From the NCBI GenBank assembly GCA_036768485.1, contig JAVLUZ010000547.1, forward strand, positions 372,001 to 436,000: a stretch of 64,000 bases of DNA, given 5' to 3'. The stretch's first letter is position 1. Every line of letters starts with the position of its first letter. The position numbers and the translations under genes were made by a program. The notes beneath the pieces are model-generated. The model did no database searches. It was not told where the DNA came from and saw only the letters and a program-made list of their open reading frames with translations. Below, one piece after another: positions 12,257 to 23,178 of this stretch. The DNA comes from Mermis nigrescens (Eukaryota; Nematoda; Enoplea; Mermithida; Mermithidae).

Positions 12257-13015
12257 CAGTGTTTTTTCTGTACAAGGTCCGTGTGTACATGTACAAAGAT
12301 GGTCCCCAAAAGTCTTTGTACATTTTGTACATGCAAATTTTTGTGTACTATAATATAGTACAGTAGCGATTTTAGTGTGGTAAAACAGGGTTTTCGACCT
12401 TTGGTAGTGTATTTTAGCTAATTTCTGGGTTTCTGACGCCAAAAATTACTGAAAATTATCTGAAAACGGCGCGAAGCGCCGAAAAATGTTGACATTTTTC
12501 CATTCTAAATGCAAATTCTGCCATTTTAAAGATATATAGGACAAACAATTACTCATTTCGGCGCGAAGCGCCGAAAATTTTGGGAATTTTACACCTTTTT
12601 ACAGTTTTTGTCTTCCTAAACATCTTTGTACATTTTGTATACACAAAATTTTTGGGTACTATAATATGGTACAGCAGCGTTTTTAGTGTGGTAAAAACAA
12701 AGTTCTTCGACTTTTCGTAGTGTGTTTTAGCTAATTTATGGGTCTCTAAGGGCAAAAATCACTAAGAATCGTTTTAAAACGGCGCGAAGCGCCGAAAAAT
12801 TTGACTTTTTTACTTTTGAAATGCAATTTCTGCCATTATAAAGATATATAGAACACACAATTACTCATTTCGGCGCGAAGCGCCGAAATTTTTCGAATTT
12901 TACACCTTTTTTGCAATTTTTGTCTTCCCAAAAATCTTTGTACATGTACAAAGACGGTCCCCAAAAAGTCTTTGTACATCGCGAAAAATCTTTGCCGAAT
13001 ACAAAAAAAACCGTG
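12257..13015 (+). mobile_element. Family A composite (two fused copies)
   Basis: Flanked by the perfect duplication GGGTGAAT (12249-12256, 13016-13023). It starts CAGTGTTTTTTCTGTACAAG and ends AAAAAAAACCGTG. Internally it repeats once: a first copy lacking its right end joins a second copy lacking its left end near 12625, inside the shared CTTTGTACA motif. Four GGCGCGAAGCGCC palindromes are present (near 12467, 12558, 12780 and 12871). Confidence 0.88.
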
Positions 13016-13219
13016 GGGTGAATGACCGTCGATGTTTGGCCAAAAACAGCCTAAGCAAAACACCTAATCACGGCCAAAAATTCTGTATTTCTTTGTGCGA
13101 CCAATTTTTTATCATTAAGATACTTTAAGAAATAAGGTGAAAGGACTCCGTATATGACGCTTATCCTTGATGCGTTGCGGTATTCAATTGCTTAATTAAC
13201 GATTGATTCTACCGTTTAG

Positions 13220-13482
13220 AAAAAAACGCGAAAGATGCTGCAAAAAGTGGAAAGTCGGTTGAATTGCCTATGCTAGACATTGTACAGCACGTGGACCCTG
13301 AGCACGAGATGCTTCGAAAATATACTTTTCTATGCGATGAATTGTCACCCAAGCCAGACGGTTCTATTTACGATGTCGATAAACAAATTTACCTCGATTT
13401 ATACGGAGACGAATTGCCCTTCAAAGTTGAAAAGTGGGGATTCTACGAACAAGAACTGCATAAGCGGATTAGCAGTGGATGA
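13220..13482 (+). CDS. mRpS34: mRpS34 last exon
   Basis: This is the C-terminal exon: it reads KDAAKSGKSVELPMLDIV, corresponding to the human KNGDTSTEEPMLNVQ region, followed by a longer tail ending KRISSG and TGA at 13480. The acceptor is CCGTTTAG. The frame requires two bases before the first full codon (13222), whereas the previous exon ends in phase 0, so the simple join is off by one base. The exon opens with a run of seven As, where an eighth would restore KKNAKD. The acidic tail after LDIV is longer than in human MRPS34. Confidence 0.85.
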
Positions 13483-13700
13483 TACTCGTATGTTAACCGA
13501 CTAGCATTGATTTTTATGTTTTTTGTGCTATACATGAATGGATGCTGTTCAAAGCGTGATCTTATATACAATGTGCACGTGTCATACATAGAACGGCTCG
13601 AACCATCATCACCCCCGTTTACATGTACCTATGTCACGTATGCTCTGTTAAAGTCGTGACTGTTGACTGTAAATATTGCGCTCGTATCCAATAAGTTATT

Positions 13701-13706
13701 AATAAA
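13701..13706 (+). terminator. Polyadenylation signal of mRpS34
   Basis: AATAAA, 218 bases after the stop codon, and the first canonical signal downstream. Confidence 0.6.
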
Positions 13707-13801
13707 AGATTTCTAATATCGGTTGTGTGTTATTTAACATGCTAATACAGCGACGGCAGCTCGTGTCAGTAACTGTACTGTTTCAAACTATTCGCTACAA
13801 G

Positions 13802-13965
13802 CAGGCACGTATCTCTGGGGGAATGGGGGTCGTACCCCCAAATTCAGAAAAATAGGACTTTTTAAACGTTATTTTATGCTATTTTTGGCTTTTTTGGGCT
13901 TAGTCCCTCTTCCCCAAAAATTGGCGTTGGTCCCTCCCCAAATAGGACGGCCAGCTACGTGCCTG
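13802..13965. mobile_element. 164 bp CAGGCACG MITE (hAT-like)
   Basis: Ends are CAGGCACGTATCTCTGG and CCAGCTACGTGCCTG. Flanks are GCTACAAG (13794-13801) and GCTATAAG (13966-13973), an 8-base duplication with one mismatch. The sister copy is at 28981. Confidence 0.88.
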
Positions 13966-14508
13966 GCTATAAGATCAGCTTATTTCATAACTTATTATAC
14001 ATTTTCATCGAAGCAAAGCTTTGATGTTGAGTTTCTTTGAGTAGTGTCATTTTCATTCGATGACATTCGGCTCTGGTGGGGCAAATCCACAATTATTGAT
14101 GATAAGCTATTTCGTGTTATTTTCGCTTGACTATTTCGATCGAGATTAATATTGCGATTCAAGTGTATTTTGGATTCAGCTAGGGAATTACGACTCAACC
14201 TCCTTACTTGTCTCATAACCGGACGGGAGTAAGTTCTCAGTGGATACATTTTGACTATTTTTATTGGAGGTCATAATTGCGACAGAATCTTATACAAAAA
14301 TCTCAGAGTCTCCAGAGTTGTCGCATCTGACGGCTGCAATCGTCATCAGCGTTTCAAATATGATTATAATCGATGCCTTTGCAGAAAAAACTTTGTTCAA
14401 TAATACGTTTTCCCGAAGGTGGAGACGTGCTAGGATAATACCCAATAAGAGCCTGCATGCAACCTTGTTTAATGAAACTTTGTTTATGGAAAGTCGTTTC
14501 GGAGTATA

Positions 14509-15138
14509 TTGAGAATAAGGTGACCTTGTCAAATTTTCAAAAAAAACGTGATTTTATGCCTTTTCAAACAATAATCTTTAACTTAGAGGTCGAAAAAACT
14601 GTCGGAAAACCATGTGAGTGAAAAAAAACTTTTCGAAAAAAATTTTTTTCAAAGATATTTTCACTCTCATGATTGACAGATCATGTTTTCAACATCTACG
14701 TTATAGATTATAGCTTGAAAAGGCATAAAATCACGTTTTTTTAAAATTTGTACTTAAGTATTGGCATCTATACATCGACCTGAGCGGGAGCGACCTCGAC
14801 CTAAGCAGCTTTAAACACCTTTTCAGATATACTAAGACCTAAGCATCTATACATCGACCTGAGCGGGAGCGACCTCGACCTAAGCAGCTTTAAACACCTT
14901 TTCAGATATACTAAGCCTAAGCCTAAGTATAATAGAAGTAAAAACGGCAATATTGAGAATAGTCCAGTTCGTCTCAATTAATTTGTTATCCTTAAACACA
15001 TGAAGTTCAACAGCCTGTAACTCGGTCAATAATGCCGACCGACACCTAATTCTTTCAGATTTGAATTCCTTAACCCTTAGTTAGATTAAATCATCCATGC
15101 AAAGTTAATTTCTAGGAGGTCACCTTATTCTCAATATT
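14509..15138. mobile_element. TIR element with internal tandem repeat
   Basis: Terminal inverted repeats of about 20 bases (GAGAATAAGGTGACCTT and its complement at about 15117-15134). An inner inverted pair containing ACGTGATTTTATGCCTTTTC lies at about 14530-14580 and 14705-14750. A 79-base unit is present twice (from 14764 and 14843), ending in CCTAAGCCTAAG. No coding content was seen. Confidence 0.75.
14764..14920. repeat. 79-bp tandem duplication
   Basis: Two almost identical units beginning GCATCTATACATCGACC. A short (CCTAAG)3-like run follows the second copy. Confidence 0.9.
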
Positions 15139-15729
15139 AGCCGTCGTTTCCAGTATTCGGATAAGTTGCTACAAAAATGGTTTTCATGTTCGTTACAGTA
15201 GTTTCATTTTGTATAGCACAACTTTCTGCTTTGATTAACGTTGCGTACTTAATTCAGATATTTTAGTTTTTGTACTGTTTTACTGTGCACTCAACTTAAT
15301 CTATGTTTGTGTCTTCTGTTGTATTATTAGTTTTTTATTGTTTTTTGTTAAAATATTGTTTTGCAGTAGATATGTTTGTACACTCTTCATCTACCTTTTT
15401 TCTAAATATTACTTTCATGAGTCATTAATTCGTGATATGAGCTTTAATACTTTGGTAGTTATATAAGTACTTAGTGAACGTTGAGATGGCTGCTCTATAA
15501 GAGATTAAGATTTGTGTAGCCATCTCTATTAGCATATGCAATGACTTTTCGGGACGAACATATATTAGGCAGGTAGGTACGTACTTTTAATGTTTTCAGC
15601 AAAATTCGGAGAGTTTACGGCCTGCTCGTAGCTTAAGTACGTCACAATCATCTTTTAATTTCAAATTATTCGCAGAGAATAAGATTTATTTGACACTTTA
15701 GCACAGATGTTTTGTGAATTATTACTCGT

Positions 15730-15802
15730 ATAATGTAATAATTATTTATTAATATAATAATTAATTATAAATTATTAATATTAATAATTATTAATTAATT
15801 AC
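15730..15802. repeat. AT-only low-complexity stretch
   Basis: Runs of TAATAATTAATTA, with no recognisable function. Confidence 0.8.
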
Positions 15803-16015
15803 ATTTAACGGCTAGAAATTTTGGGTGGGGTTGTGGTCTCTGGCCATTTTTAGAGGGCGGGTAAATGACCTCCAATTTATTGTCGAAAAACATTTAAAAA
15901 TGGTGAAAAAATGGTTTTTTCAAAAAATCGTGGGGGTTTAAAATTTTATGGGTTTGGGGGGGATGGGGATAGCAACTCTGGGTGGTGGATTCCCCTTCCC
16001 CTGTTACATGTATGG
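15800..16015 (+). repeat. Family E TIR-like repeat
   Basis: Runs from ACATTTAACGGCTAGAAATT to CCCCTGTTACATGTATGG. It is the closest relative of the 5402 copy and ends 247 bases before the mRpL9 start codon. Confidence 0.65.
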
Positions 16016-16261
16016 TACGTTGCACTGTTTGATAGAAGTTTGACTTTATAGGTCGATAGTACCTATGCATTCTGTTGGATAAACGTGTATAATTTACAAC
16101 ATACCTGTGCTATTTTTGTATAAAGAAACTGCTTATACAGAAATCTCCGTGGCCTTTGCAAAATCAACAAATGTACAAAAACGTCGATTAAAATATAATA
16201 TTTGATTATGTTTAGATATGATACGTTAGAATAAAGCATTAGCGTATTATATGACTTAACG

Positions 16262-16324
16262 ATGATTGGGCGAAGATGTGTGTTGTGCGGTTGCAAGCAG
16301 ACGCTGAGCATGCTTGCGCCACAG
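16262..16324 (+). CDS. mRpL9: mRpL9 exon 1 (predicted start and targeting peptide)
   Basis: Codes for 21 residues, MIGRRCVLCGCKQTLSMLAP and Q, ending in phase 0 at the donor CAG/GTATGG. The arginines and lack of acidic residues suit a mitochondrial import signal. The phase fits exon 2 across a 170-base intron. The homology is too short to prove this exon, so the start codon is inferred; an earlier exon is possible. Confidence 0.6.
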
Positions 16325-16494
16325 GTATGGAATATTATTTTTAGATTATGAAAGATTTGGAAGGCCCTTATTGAAAAAACGTCGTAATTTGCAAATTCTT
16401 TGTTATTCTGGTTTTTCGATGCTTGATATTCGCAATCAGTAGCGCCTGAAAATTACGTTGCTGTAATAAATTAAGTAAGTCTGACTGTTTTCAG

Positions 16495-16663
16495 CGCCAT
16501 GGTGCCGTTTTTACGCACGCTTATCCTTTGCCGCCTACTCCTCCAGGCAGCGAACAACGTCATCCTATAGATAAACAACTGTTCCAGCAATACACTCTTG
16601 TTGAAAAGACCGAAGCAAATGTCATGCCTATGGCTAGTATCATACTAATAAATAAAGTAGATG
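16495..16663 (+). CDS. mRpL9: mRpL9 exon 2
   Basis: Mitochondrial large-subunit ribosomal protein bL9m, a nuclear-encoded homologue of bacterial L9 that sits near the L1 stalk region of the large subunit. The assembled seven-exon protein is about 320 aa, compared with about 267 in human. This exon reads QQYTLVEKTEANVMPMASII, matching the human block [20 protein letters not shown], and ends in ILINKVDG, the start of the L9 fold. The acceptor is TTTTCAG, the donor is G/GTAAGTA, and it ends in phase 1. Confidence 0.9.
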
Positions 16664-16722
16664 GTAAGTAAGTATGCCCTTTAATTCTTGGTATTTTCGT
16701 ACTTACTTTGGGTCATATGAGG

Positions 16723-17188
16723 CAGTGGCGGATCCAGGATTTTCTGATTGGACGGAACCCAAAATTTTCCTAAAATCGTCAAACATCGCCCGAAATTCGT
16801 ATATTATGCTCGAAGTACCGGTTTTTTTCTTTTATAAGAAGAACTTCGGAAAATTTCGAAATTTTCCAAAGTTCTGCTTATAGAAGACTCGCAAAATTAA
16901 TGCAGAAATCAACACAAATCGTGTAAAAACACTCGAGAAATCATTGTAGGAGGTACAAAATCTTTGTTCTATACAAAAATTACTTACTGACGTTGATTTA
17001 AAATTTCTAGAGCGCCAAGAGAGTCAGTGAATGTTATTAATTAATAAGTACTAAGCGCGAAGTGCCGGGAAAAGCTTGAAAAATCGTTATAAAAATGGCT
17101 AAAATCATCAACAAATACGCATCTATTCTTCATTGCACCCAAATATTATTTGACGACAGGGGCTGCCGCCCCCTCTAAATCCGCCAGT
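16723..17188. mobile_element. CAGTGGCGGAT hAT-like MITE
   Basis: Ends are CAGTGGCGGATCCAGGATTTT and the complement AAATCCGCCAGTG. Flanking octamers (ATATGAGG, ATCGTAGG) match at five of eight positions, a decayed duplication. It lies in mRpL9 intron 2. Confidence 0.7.
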
Positions 17189-17599
17189 GATCGTAGGTAT
17201 CCTTCTATAATGGCTTTTGGGAGAGCTTACATAAGTCACATCTCATCTAGACATTTTTCTTTCATGCACTACTGCTGTCCTAAGTCGTTCATTATTTTAT
17301 TTGACTAAGTCGTCAAAAAAGTTGGGCGTTTTCCATCGGACTGCTCATTTTGACCGTAAGATTCGGATTTTCAGCAGTATATTAGAGAACATTGTGTATT
17401 GATAAAAATTGTCACAAAATGGCCTGCTTTAATTTGTGTAATGTAGAACATCACCCGGTTTCACGCATTTAAGCTTAATATTAATGAGTTCTAGGTCAAA
17501 TCGGTCCTCGATGCTTTATTTGCTTTTGGCTATTACTAAAATGCTTTCAAGTCGGTATTACTTAACGCTTTAAAGTCTAAATTACAAATTCGTATGTAT

Positions 17600-17860
17600 G
17601 ACTTTTTTGTACAAGGTCCCTTTGTACGTGTATATACATAGACGGTCTCCAAAAGTCCTTATAGTAATATAGTACACTTCTTAATACTTTCTGTGCGATA
17701 AACCTGGGTTTTTCCATTTTGGTTGTTTACTTTAGTCATTTTCTCGATTTTAACGATGAACAATACTGAAAAATTGTCAAAACTGCGTGGAGGCTGAAAA
17801 TTTTCAAGGTCTTTGCCTTTTAAAGCAATTTTTGCCATTATACAGAAAATTCGTAGAAAT
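17600..17860 (+). repeat. Family A fragment
   Basis: Begins with TTTTTTGTACAAGGTCCC and the outer part of family A, but no right end was found. Confidence 0.55.
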
Positions 17861-18289
17861 GTGCTGTTTTAAGCGTTTTAGAAAAAAGACAAAGATTCAA
17901 GTGCAGCATGCTATTGGTAAGAAAGAAACAAAAAAAGATGCGAAAAATAGCTTCATGTTTTACGAGGCGCAAAATGTCTGAGTGAAGCGTGAAGAAGTAG
18001 GCAGGAATATATACAGAAAAATACACAAAATACACGTTTAAGAACATAAACAGGCGAGGTCATCAGAGAAACTAGGTTTCTACACTTTCGTGCCTATATT
18101 CCTCTGACTGTCACCGCAACCTTGCGGCACCAGTCTAGCTGGATACTGGATACACGTCAAAAACATTAATTTTTAGTGTTTCTGACGATGCTATATCTTC
18201 CTAGAACGTAAAACCTAATAATATTTCGAAAAATTAACAAAAAAATCTGGATAAATTGAAAAAATATATTCAAAAATGAGTATGCGGCG

Positions 18290-18716
18290 CGCGGTTTTTT
18301 TATTCGGCAAAGGTTTTTCACGATGTACAAAGACTTTTCAGGACTGTCTTTGTACATGTACAGAGATTTTCGGGAAGACAAAACTGTAAAAAGGTGAAAT
18401 TCCCAAAAATTTACGGCGCTTCGCGCCAAAATGAGTAATTGTTTGTCCTATATATCTTTAAAATGGCAAAATTTGCATTCAGAATGGAAAAATGTCAGAT
18501 TTTTCGGCGCTTCGCGCCATTTTAAGACAATTTTTAATAATTTTTGGCGACAGAAACCCAGAAATTAGCTAAAATACACTACCGAAGGTCGAAAAACCCT
18601 GTTTTACCACTAAAATCGCTACTATAGTACACAAAAATTTGCATGCACAAAATGTACAAAGACTTGGGGACCATCTTTGTACATGTACAAGCGGACCTTG
18701 TACAAAAAAAACACTG
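18290..18716 (-). mobile_element. Family A hAT-like MITE
   Basis: 427 bp element with flanks ATGCGGCG (18282-18289) and ATGTGGCG (18717-18724). It is in reverse orientation, ending ACAAAAAAAACACTG. Two GGCGCTTCGCGCC palindromes lie inside. Confidence 0.88.
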
Positions 18717-19319
18717 ATGTGGCGCCAAGCGCCGAAAATTTGGCACTCTTGGGCTAGTTGAAAGCTAAAAACGCTTGAAACGGCGCATTTCCTATGAACT
18801 ATTAGGAAAATCGCGAAATCTGGGGAAAGGAAAGAAAATTGCAGGTTGGACCGGACCCGAACCCGATATCTCTCGAGGCGGGTCCGGGTCCAAATTTTGG
18901 TCGGGTCACCCGACCATCCGGTTCCGGATACCCGGCGCGCCTCTAATGTCTGGTACCGAAAAGTCTTTGTACCTACATTGGGAAAAACTTTGCTGAATAG
19001 AAAAAAACTGTGATGTTTGAGCGTAAAAACTACCTGCGCCTCGTAAAACCCATAATTTATCTTAATATAATTTTGTGCACTTTTTATGTACGTGTGTATA
19101 CACTATTTCTCGCGCCTTTTTTGTTTCTTTTATACTAACAGCATGCCTAATTAAATTACCTTTTATTTTTTATTTATTTATTTTATTATTATTTTTTCTC
19201 AAATTATATTGATGACTTTCTCTTATTATTAATTGTATCGTACACTATTTGAAATTAATGCAATTACCACTGTATGTACAGAATATACTGAATTTATTAT
19301 CTGTATTGTGTTACTGTAG

Positions 19320-19453
19320 GAATCGGAAAGGCGGGAGAAATCGTTCGTGTACGATCGCATACATTGCGGGAATTCTATTTTCCATCCAAATCAGCCGTCT
19401 ACGCTACTCCGTATAATATCGCGAAATACTCTAAATTGCTTGGTATAGGAGAG
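19320..19453 (+). CDS. mRpL9: mRpL9 exon 3 (L9 N-domain)
   Basis: Reads GIGKAGEIVRVRSHTLREFY then FPSKSAVYATPYNIAKY. This is the diagnostic N-terminal L9 domain (human [20 protein letters not shown] and PQGLAVYASPENKK), which binds 23S-type rRNA. It starts by completing the glycine codon begun in exon 2 and ends in phase 0 at GAG/GTACTA. Confidence 0.95.
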
Positions 19454-19627
19454 GTACTACTTCTGCGTGTTTGCAAGTGTTACAAAAGAGACAAAATAGA
19501 TCTCCCTCAATGCCTGTAAAATTCTGTTTTTTATTTTTAATTCAAATCAAAAATTTACTAATTTAGGTCATTTAATAAAAAATAAAAAATTCCTTGCTCT
19601 CTCAACTTGCTTGTGCTTTTCTGATAG

Positions 19628-19783
19628 GAGGCTACCGTTGAGCCTTACGTTAAATTAGGCATTAGTCAAAGTTTATACGATCTATGCCAGTACGTTAATT
19701 GTACGGCGATTCCAGTATCGGTTGCGTTGGAAAATCGTTGGACGCTACAAAAATGGAATGTCGCTACCTCTCTGGCTCTTCAA
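19628..19783 (+). CDS. mRpL9: mRpL9 exon 4
   Basis: 52 codons, including VALENRWTLQKWNVATSLAL, the counterpart of human [20 protein letters not shown]. The intron before it is 174 bases. The acceptor could also be three bases downstream (19631), removing one glutamate. It ends phase 0 at CAA/GTTAGT before a 7.6 kb intron. Confidence 0.9.
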
Positions 19784-19849
19784 GTTAGTCATAAACATGC
19801 ACTTAATACAATAGTTCTTCATGTAAAAATCGGAAATAATTAATAATGA

Positions 19850-19937
19850 TAATAAATAATGAAAACTGAATGAAATAATATTATAATTATAATTTAATAA
19901 TAAATAATAATCATAATAATAATCATCATCATCATTT
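19850..19937. repeat. AAT/ATC low-complexity run
   Basis: Imperfect trinucleotide repeat, rich in TAATAATAA and ending in ATCATCATC. Confidence 0.85.
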
Positions 19938-19977
19938 TACCTAATAAGCAAAAATCAGAAATGACCGTCATCTCAGC

Positions 19978-20417
19978 CAGTGTTTTTTAGTAGGTACTTG
20001 GCAAAGATTTTTACCGATGTACAAAAGACTTTTCGGGACCGTCTTTGTACATGCACAAAGATTTTGGGAAGACGAAAATTGCAAAAAAGGTCTGGAATTC
20101 GCAAAAATTTTCGGTGAGTAATTGTTTGTCCTATATACTCGTATCTTTAAAATGGCCGAAATTGCTTTTAGACTGGGAAAATGTCAAATTTTGCGGCGCT
20201 TGGCGCCGTTTTGAGACAATTTTTAGTAATTTTTGGCGTCAGAAATCCAGAAATTAGCTAAAATACACTACCAAAGATCGAAAACCCTGTTTTACCACAC
20301 TAAAATAGCTACTGTACTATATTATAGTACACAAAAATTTGCATGCACAAAATGTACAGAGACTTATGGGGACCATCTTTGTACATGTACAAACGGACCT
20401 TGTACAAAAAAACACTG
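19978..20417 (-). mobile_element. Family A hAT-like MITE
   Basis: 440 bp element with flanks ATCTCAGC (19970-19977) and ATCTCAAC (20418-20425). The left end is CAGTGTTTTTTAG and the right end ACAAAAAAACACTG. Confidence 0.87.
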
Positions 20418-20739
20418 ATCTCAACTCATTACACTCATTCCTGTCATAAGAGACATTCGTAATTTTCCGTTTTGTATTCAAATTTTCGTTGTGAACCTCG
20501 TTTTTAATTTTTTCATAAAGATGTCAGCTTCTCAATTTCTGTAGTTTAAATCAAACTGCAGATTTATATGCAAGACTAGTGTTCCTTACTGTCTATCAGT
20601 TAGAAATTCAAGTGTTATCTCCCCTCGAACGTTTCGTGCTTTCCAACAATGATACGCTGTTTAGTCTTCATTCATTACATATTTTCTTTGTTTTTTTATT
20701 TACTTTTTGGTTTCTAATTTCATCTATCCCTGTAATCAG

Positions 20740-21254
20740 GGCTGTATTTGAGGGGGCGGGGGTTGGGCGTCCGCCTTCCCCCTTGACCGGAAAAATTTTT
20801 TGAAAGGTAAGATATTGCACGGAAAGATGGAAAAATCGAAGGTCTTTGTCGTAGAATCTTCAAATTTTCGGCACTTTTCGCGCCGAATGTGAAGTATTTT
20901 CTATCATTTTAGCCCAAGCGCGAACAAAAATGACACTTTTTTATATCCTTTTGAGTAGAAAAAATGTTTTTAAAAAGCTCGAATTTCATGATCGTAATGA
21001 CAAGACACGACAAGAAAATATTTATTGTCCAGAAATAATACACGAAATTTAGAAAAACACAAATATGTACATGACAAAACAGCGACTGAACAAAAGGACG
21101 TACGGATCACGGAGTGTGATACAATTAGGTATGTACAGAGCCTGTCGAAAATGCGGTTTTTGCGAGCTATCCCGGAGAATTTTCCGAGATTATAGACCAA
21201 TTTTTGTCAGGTCCGCCTCCTCCCCTTGGCTGAATCCTGGATACGGGCCTGCCC
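20740..21254. mobile_element. CAGGGCTGTATTTGAGG hAT-like element
   Basis: Ends are CAGGGCTGTATTTGAGG and the complement of CAGGCCCGTATCCAGGATT. A shorter relative is at 27766-28099. The target duplication is not convincing. Confidence 0.6.
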
Positions 21255-21269
21255 TTAGGTCCGTCATAA

Positions 21270-21765
21270 TCATAGGTGGGCGGTACCAAAATTCTGGGGG
21301 GAGGGGTGCAATCTTTTTCAAAGGTCAAAAAATGGCCTTAAAAATGGTGGTATGGCGAAAAACACCATTTTTCAACGTTTCTCATCAAGCACTATCCATC
21401 ATAGGTGGGCAGCACCAAAATTCTGGGGGTGCAGGATTTTTCAAAAGATCAAAAAATGGCCTTTAAAATGATAGTATGGCGAAAAAACACCATTTTTCAA
21501 CCGTTTCTCATCGAGCACTATCCATTGGCATCAAAAAATTGCTAAAAAACAAAAACAATTTCACAAATTGAATTCTGGGGGGTATTTTGGTTTTTCGGGG
21601 GGGAGTGCATACCCCCAAAGCCCCCACGCCCAGGTGTGCTATCCATTGGCATCAAAGATTGCGAAAAAAGCAAAAGGAAAATTCAAAAATTGGATTCTGG
21701 GAGCTATTTTGGTTTCTCGGGGTGCATATCCCCAAACCACCCGCCCACGCCCAGGTGTGGTCATA
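21270..21765 (+). repeat. Cluster of family B copies
   Basis: A truncated copy (21270-21397) is followed by a full copy (21398-21640) and a third 3' half (21636-21765). The junctions fall at CACTATCCAT, suggesting unequal exchange between copies. Confidence 0.75.
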
Positions 21766-22631
21766 ATGCATATATGTATAGCTACTGATTGTACGTACGT
21801 ATTTCAATTCAAGTTTTTCATATAAGCTTTCATAACATGGTAATAATATTAGCATCTTTATTTGAATCATCTTGATTATTTGCTGATCCTCTTTTCGAGT
21901 CATTTCCAGTTGCTGCACTTTCTCTTCTTTTATTTTCTTAAGCTTATTTTTTATTGCTTATTTGTATAAGAGTGTCATTATTTTATCCACAAAAACTATC
22001 GCATTTTTCATGCAATTTTTATTTTTATTTATTTCTCCGAGGAATGACTGAAACCAGGACAACAATCAAGACTAAAGCCAGGATAAGGTCCTTTTAGCCA
22101 AGGTTTGTTTCGTGGGGGAGATAAAATAATGTGAATTTCATAAAACATTTAGTCTTTGCGATAAAATGACGAAAACGATTTCAAAAAATGCAAGTATAGC
22201 TCGCTTTTTTGCGGCAAGACGTCTATATGCATTCTTACTTATTTGGACTGCATTATATCACTTTTACTATAAAAATATATGGACATTCATCAGTCCGGCG
22301 CAAGACGCCAGGAAAATTTTGAATAAGATTGCCACATACACGGGATGGGTATTTCCTTGCCACAACCTTTGAAGGCATACCTCCCTTGGGCCATTTGTGG
22401 ACTAAAACCTATTGTTGGAATTATAAAAGCGCCAAATGATGCTTAGCAGTATATATAATCTGAATTATTTTTATATTAGTACTCTATTCGGACACTTTTT
22501 TCTATGATTTTGTCCATATTTGATAGTCCAAGTCATTCCATCGTTCTGATTATCATTTGTTTTCATGCAAACTTAATCGCTAATATTCAAGAAGAGTAGA
22601 ATACAACAAATTAAAGCATTATTACGGGTTG

Positions 22632-23178
22632 TGACCGGACCTGGGCGTGGGGGGTTTGGGGGGTATGCACCCCCCAGAAACCAAAATACCCCCCCCCAGA
22701 AATCAAAATACCCCCCCAGAATTCAATTTTTGAAATTTTTTTTCGTTTTTTCGCAATTTTTTGATGCCAATGGATAGTTCTTGATGAGAAACGTCGGAAA
22801 TGGTGTTTTTATCGCCATACCACCATTTTTAAGGCCCATTTTTTAACCTTCAAAAAATCTTGCACCCCCTTCCAGAATTTTCTTGCTGCCCACGTATGGT
22901 TGTGACCATAGGTGGGCAGCACCAAAATTCTGGGGGGGAAGTGAAAAATTTCTGGGGGGTGAAAAAATTTTTAAAGGTCAAAAATGGCCTTAAAAATGGT
23001 GGTATGGCGAGAAAAACACCATTTTTCGACGTTTCTCATCAAGCTCTATCCAATGGCATCAAAAAATTGCTAAAAAAGCAAAAAAAAATTTTTCTGGGGG
23101 GTATTTCAACTTCTGGGGGGTTGCATACCCCCCAAACCCCCACGCCCATGTGTGGTTGTGACCATACGTGGGCAGCAC
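22632..23178. repeat. Head-to-head family B copies
   Basis: A reverse copy (22632-22908) abuts a forward copy (22909-23160). A third forward copy starts at 23161 and is cut at GGCAGCAC by the next element, continuing at 25707. Confidence 0.8.

Noticed and set aside
14905..14935. Internal telomere tract
   Set aside because: Only about three hexamers, too few to distinguish from chance.
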